From Thermodesulfovibrionales bacterium (GTDB lineage: Bacteria > Nitrospirota > Thermodesulfovibrionia > Thermodesulfovibrionales > SM23-35), in NCBI GenBank assembly GCA_022013235.1, contig JAKLQR010000342.1:1-13879 (forward strand): a stretch of 13,879 nt of DNA, in the 5' to 3' direction. Made by a program: the position numbers and the translations under genes. The notes under the pieces were generated by a model that did not search any database, was not told the DNA's origin, and saw only the letters and a program-made list of their open reading frames with translations. Each line of letters begins with the position of its first letter. The first letter of the stretch is position 1. This document shows positions 13,731 to 13,879 of the stretch, piece after piece.

Positions 13731-13879
13731 TTTCTCGCTCATTATTCCTGTGCCGGACTAATGTACGCTACCAACTCCAGCGGTTCATGGGTTGTATCCA
13801 AGGTAGATGAGGCGTGGACTGGAAATTATAACTCCGTAGCTGTAGATAACGGTGGCGGTGTTCATATAAGTTACTACGA
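13731..13879 (+). pseudogene. fragment of a secreted repeat protein, cut at its 5' side
   Basis: The frame is open from just after the inverted-repeat element (stop TGA at 13722-13724) to the window end. From about 13758 it reads LMYATNSSGSWVVSKVDEAW and then TGNYNSVAVDNGGGVHISYY. This is one blade-like repeat of a beta-propeller/BNR-type extracellular protein, in which [YATN.SGSW…SIAVD…HISYYD] modules recur. There is no start with a signal peptide. The sequence before LMYATN does not match the repeat, so the gene seems interrupted by the element, or to be a remnant. The rest lies outside. Confidence 0.5.

Overview
The window comes from a Gram-negative (diderm) bacterium. The evidence is a complete Tol-Pal envelope operon with lipobox-bearing lipoproteins, a TonB/TolA C-terminal domain and an outer-membrane Pal. 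Mid-range base composition, numerous toxin-antitoxin modules, intergenic palindromic repeats and large secreted beta-helix/Ig-type proteins would fit an environmental Nitrospirota or deltaproteobacterial-type genome. That placement is an impression from gene style, not something shown by a marker.

Layout, left to right. Positions 1-411 hold only two weak small-ORF candidates. A VapBC-like pair (RHH antitoxin plus PIN toxin, minus strand, 412-1016) is divergent from an AbrB-fold antitoxin plus RelE/ParE-type toxin pair (plus strand, 1162-1691). The 145-bp gap between them carries back-to-back sigma70-like promoters. A degenerate palindromic intergenic repeat follows (about 1770-1860). Next, on the minus strand (1899-5332), is a large secreted protein: signal peptide, right-handed beta-helix, HYDIN/ASPM-like domain, CARDB, Ig-like (Big_5) and SGNH-hydrolase-like C-terminus. 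It is split into two frames by one missing base in a run of six Gs.

The core of the window (minus strand, 5502-11190) is the operon tolQ-tolR-tolA-tolB-pal-cpoB-moaA. Nearly all junctions are 1- or 4-nt stop/start overlaps; only tolB-pal is spaced, by 97 nt. A good TTGACT-N17-TTTAAT promoter precedes tolQ. TolQR form the inner-membrane proton-driven motor, TolA the transperiplasmic link, TolB and Pal the outer-membrane end, and CpoB the periplasmic coordinator. moaA (molybdenum cofactor synthesis) is an unexpected translationally coupled last gene. The tolB start and signal peptide are built from an inverted array of a 7-bp simple repeat.

Upstream of tolQ and divergent from it is a tRNA-Ser(UGA). 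Then come a palindrome-rich leader and an MntA-HepT (nucleotidyltransferase/HEPN) toxin-antitoxin pair on the plus strand. This pair converges on an ARPP-1/DUF6569-family gene. The right edge shows a GNAT acetyltransferase remnant and the fragment of a repeat-rich secreted protein, separated by a 72-bp GGGGTCA...TGACCCC inverted-repeat element. Both adjoining genes appear cut at the element.

I see no CRISPR array, no complete insertion sequence and no clearly new multi-gene system. The most unusual items are the G-tract frameshift, the repeat-derived TolB signal peptide, the small inverted-repeat element, and the nested palindromes before mntA-hepT.
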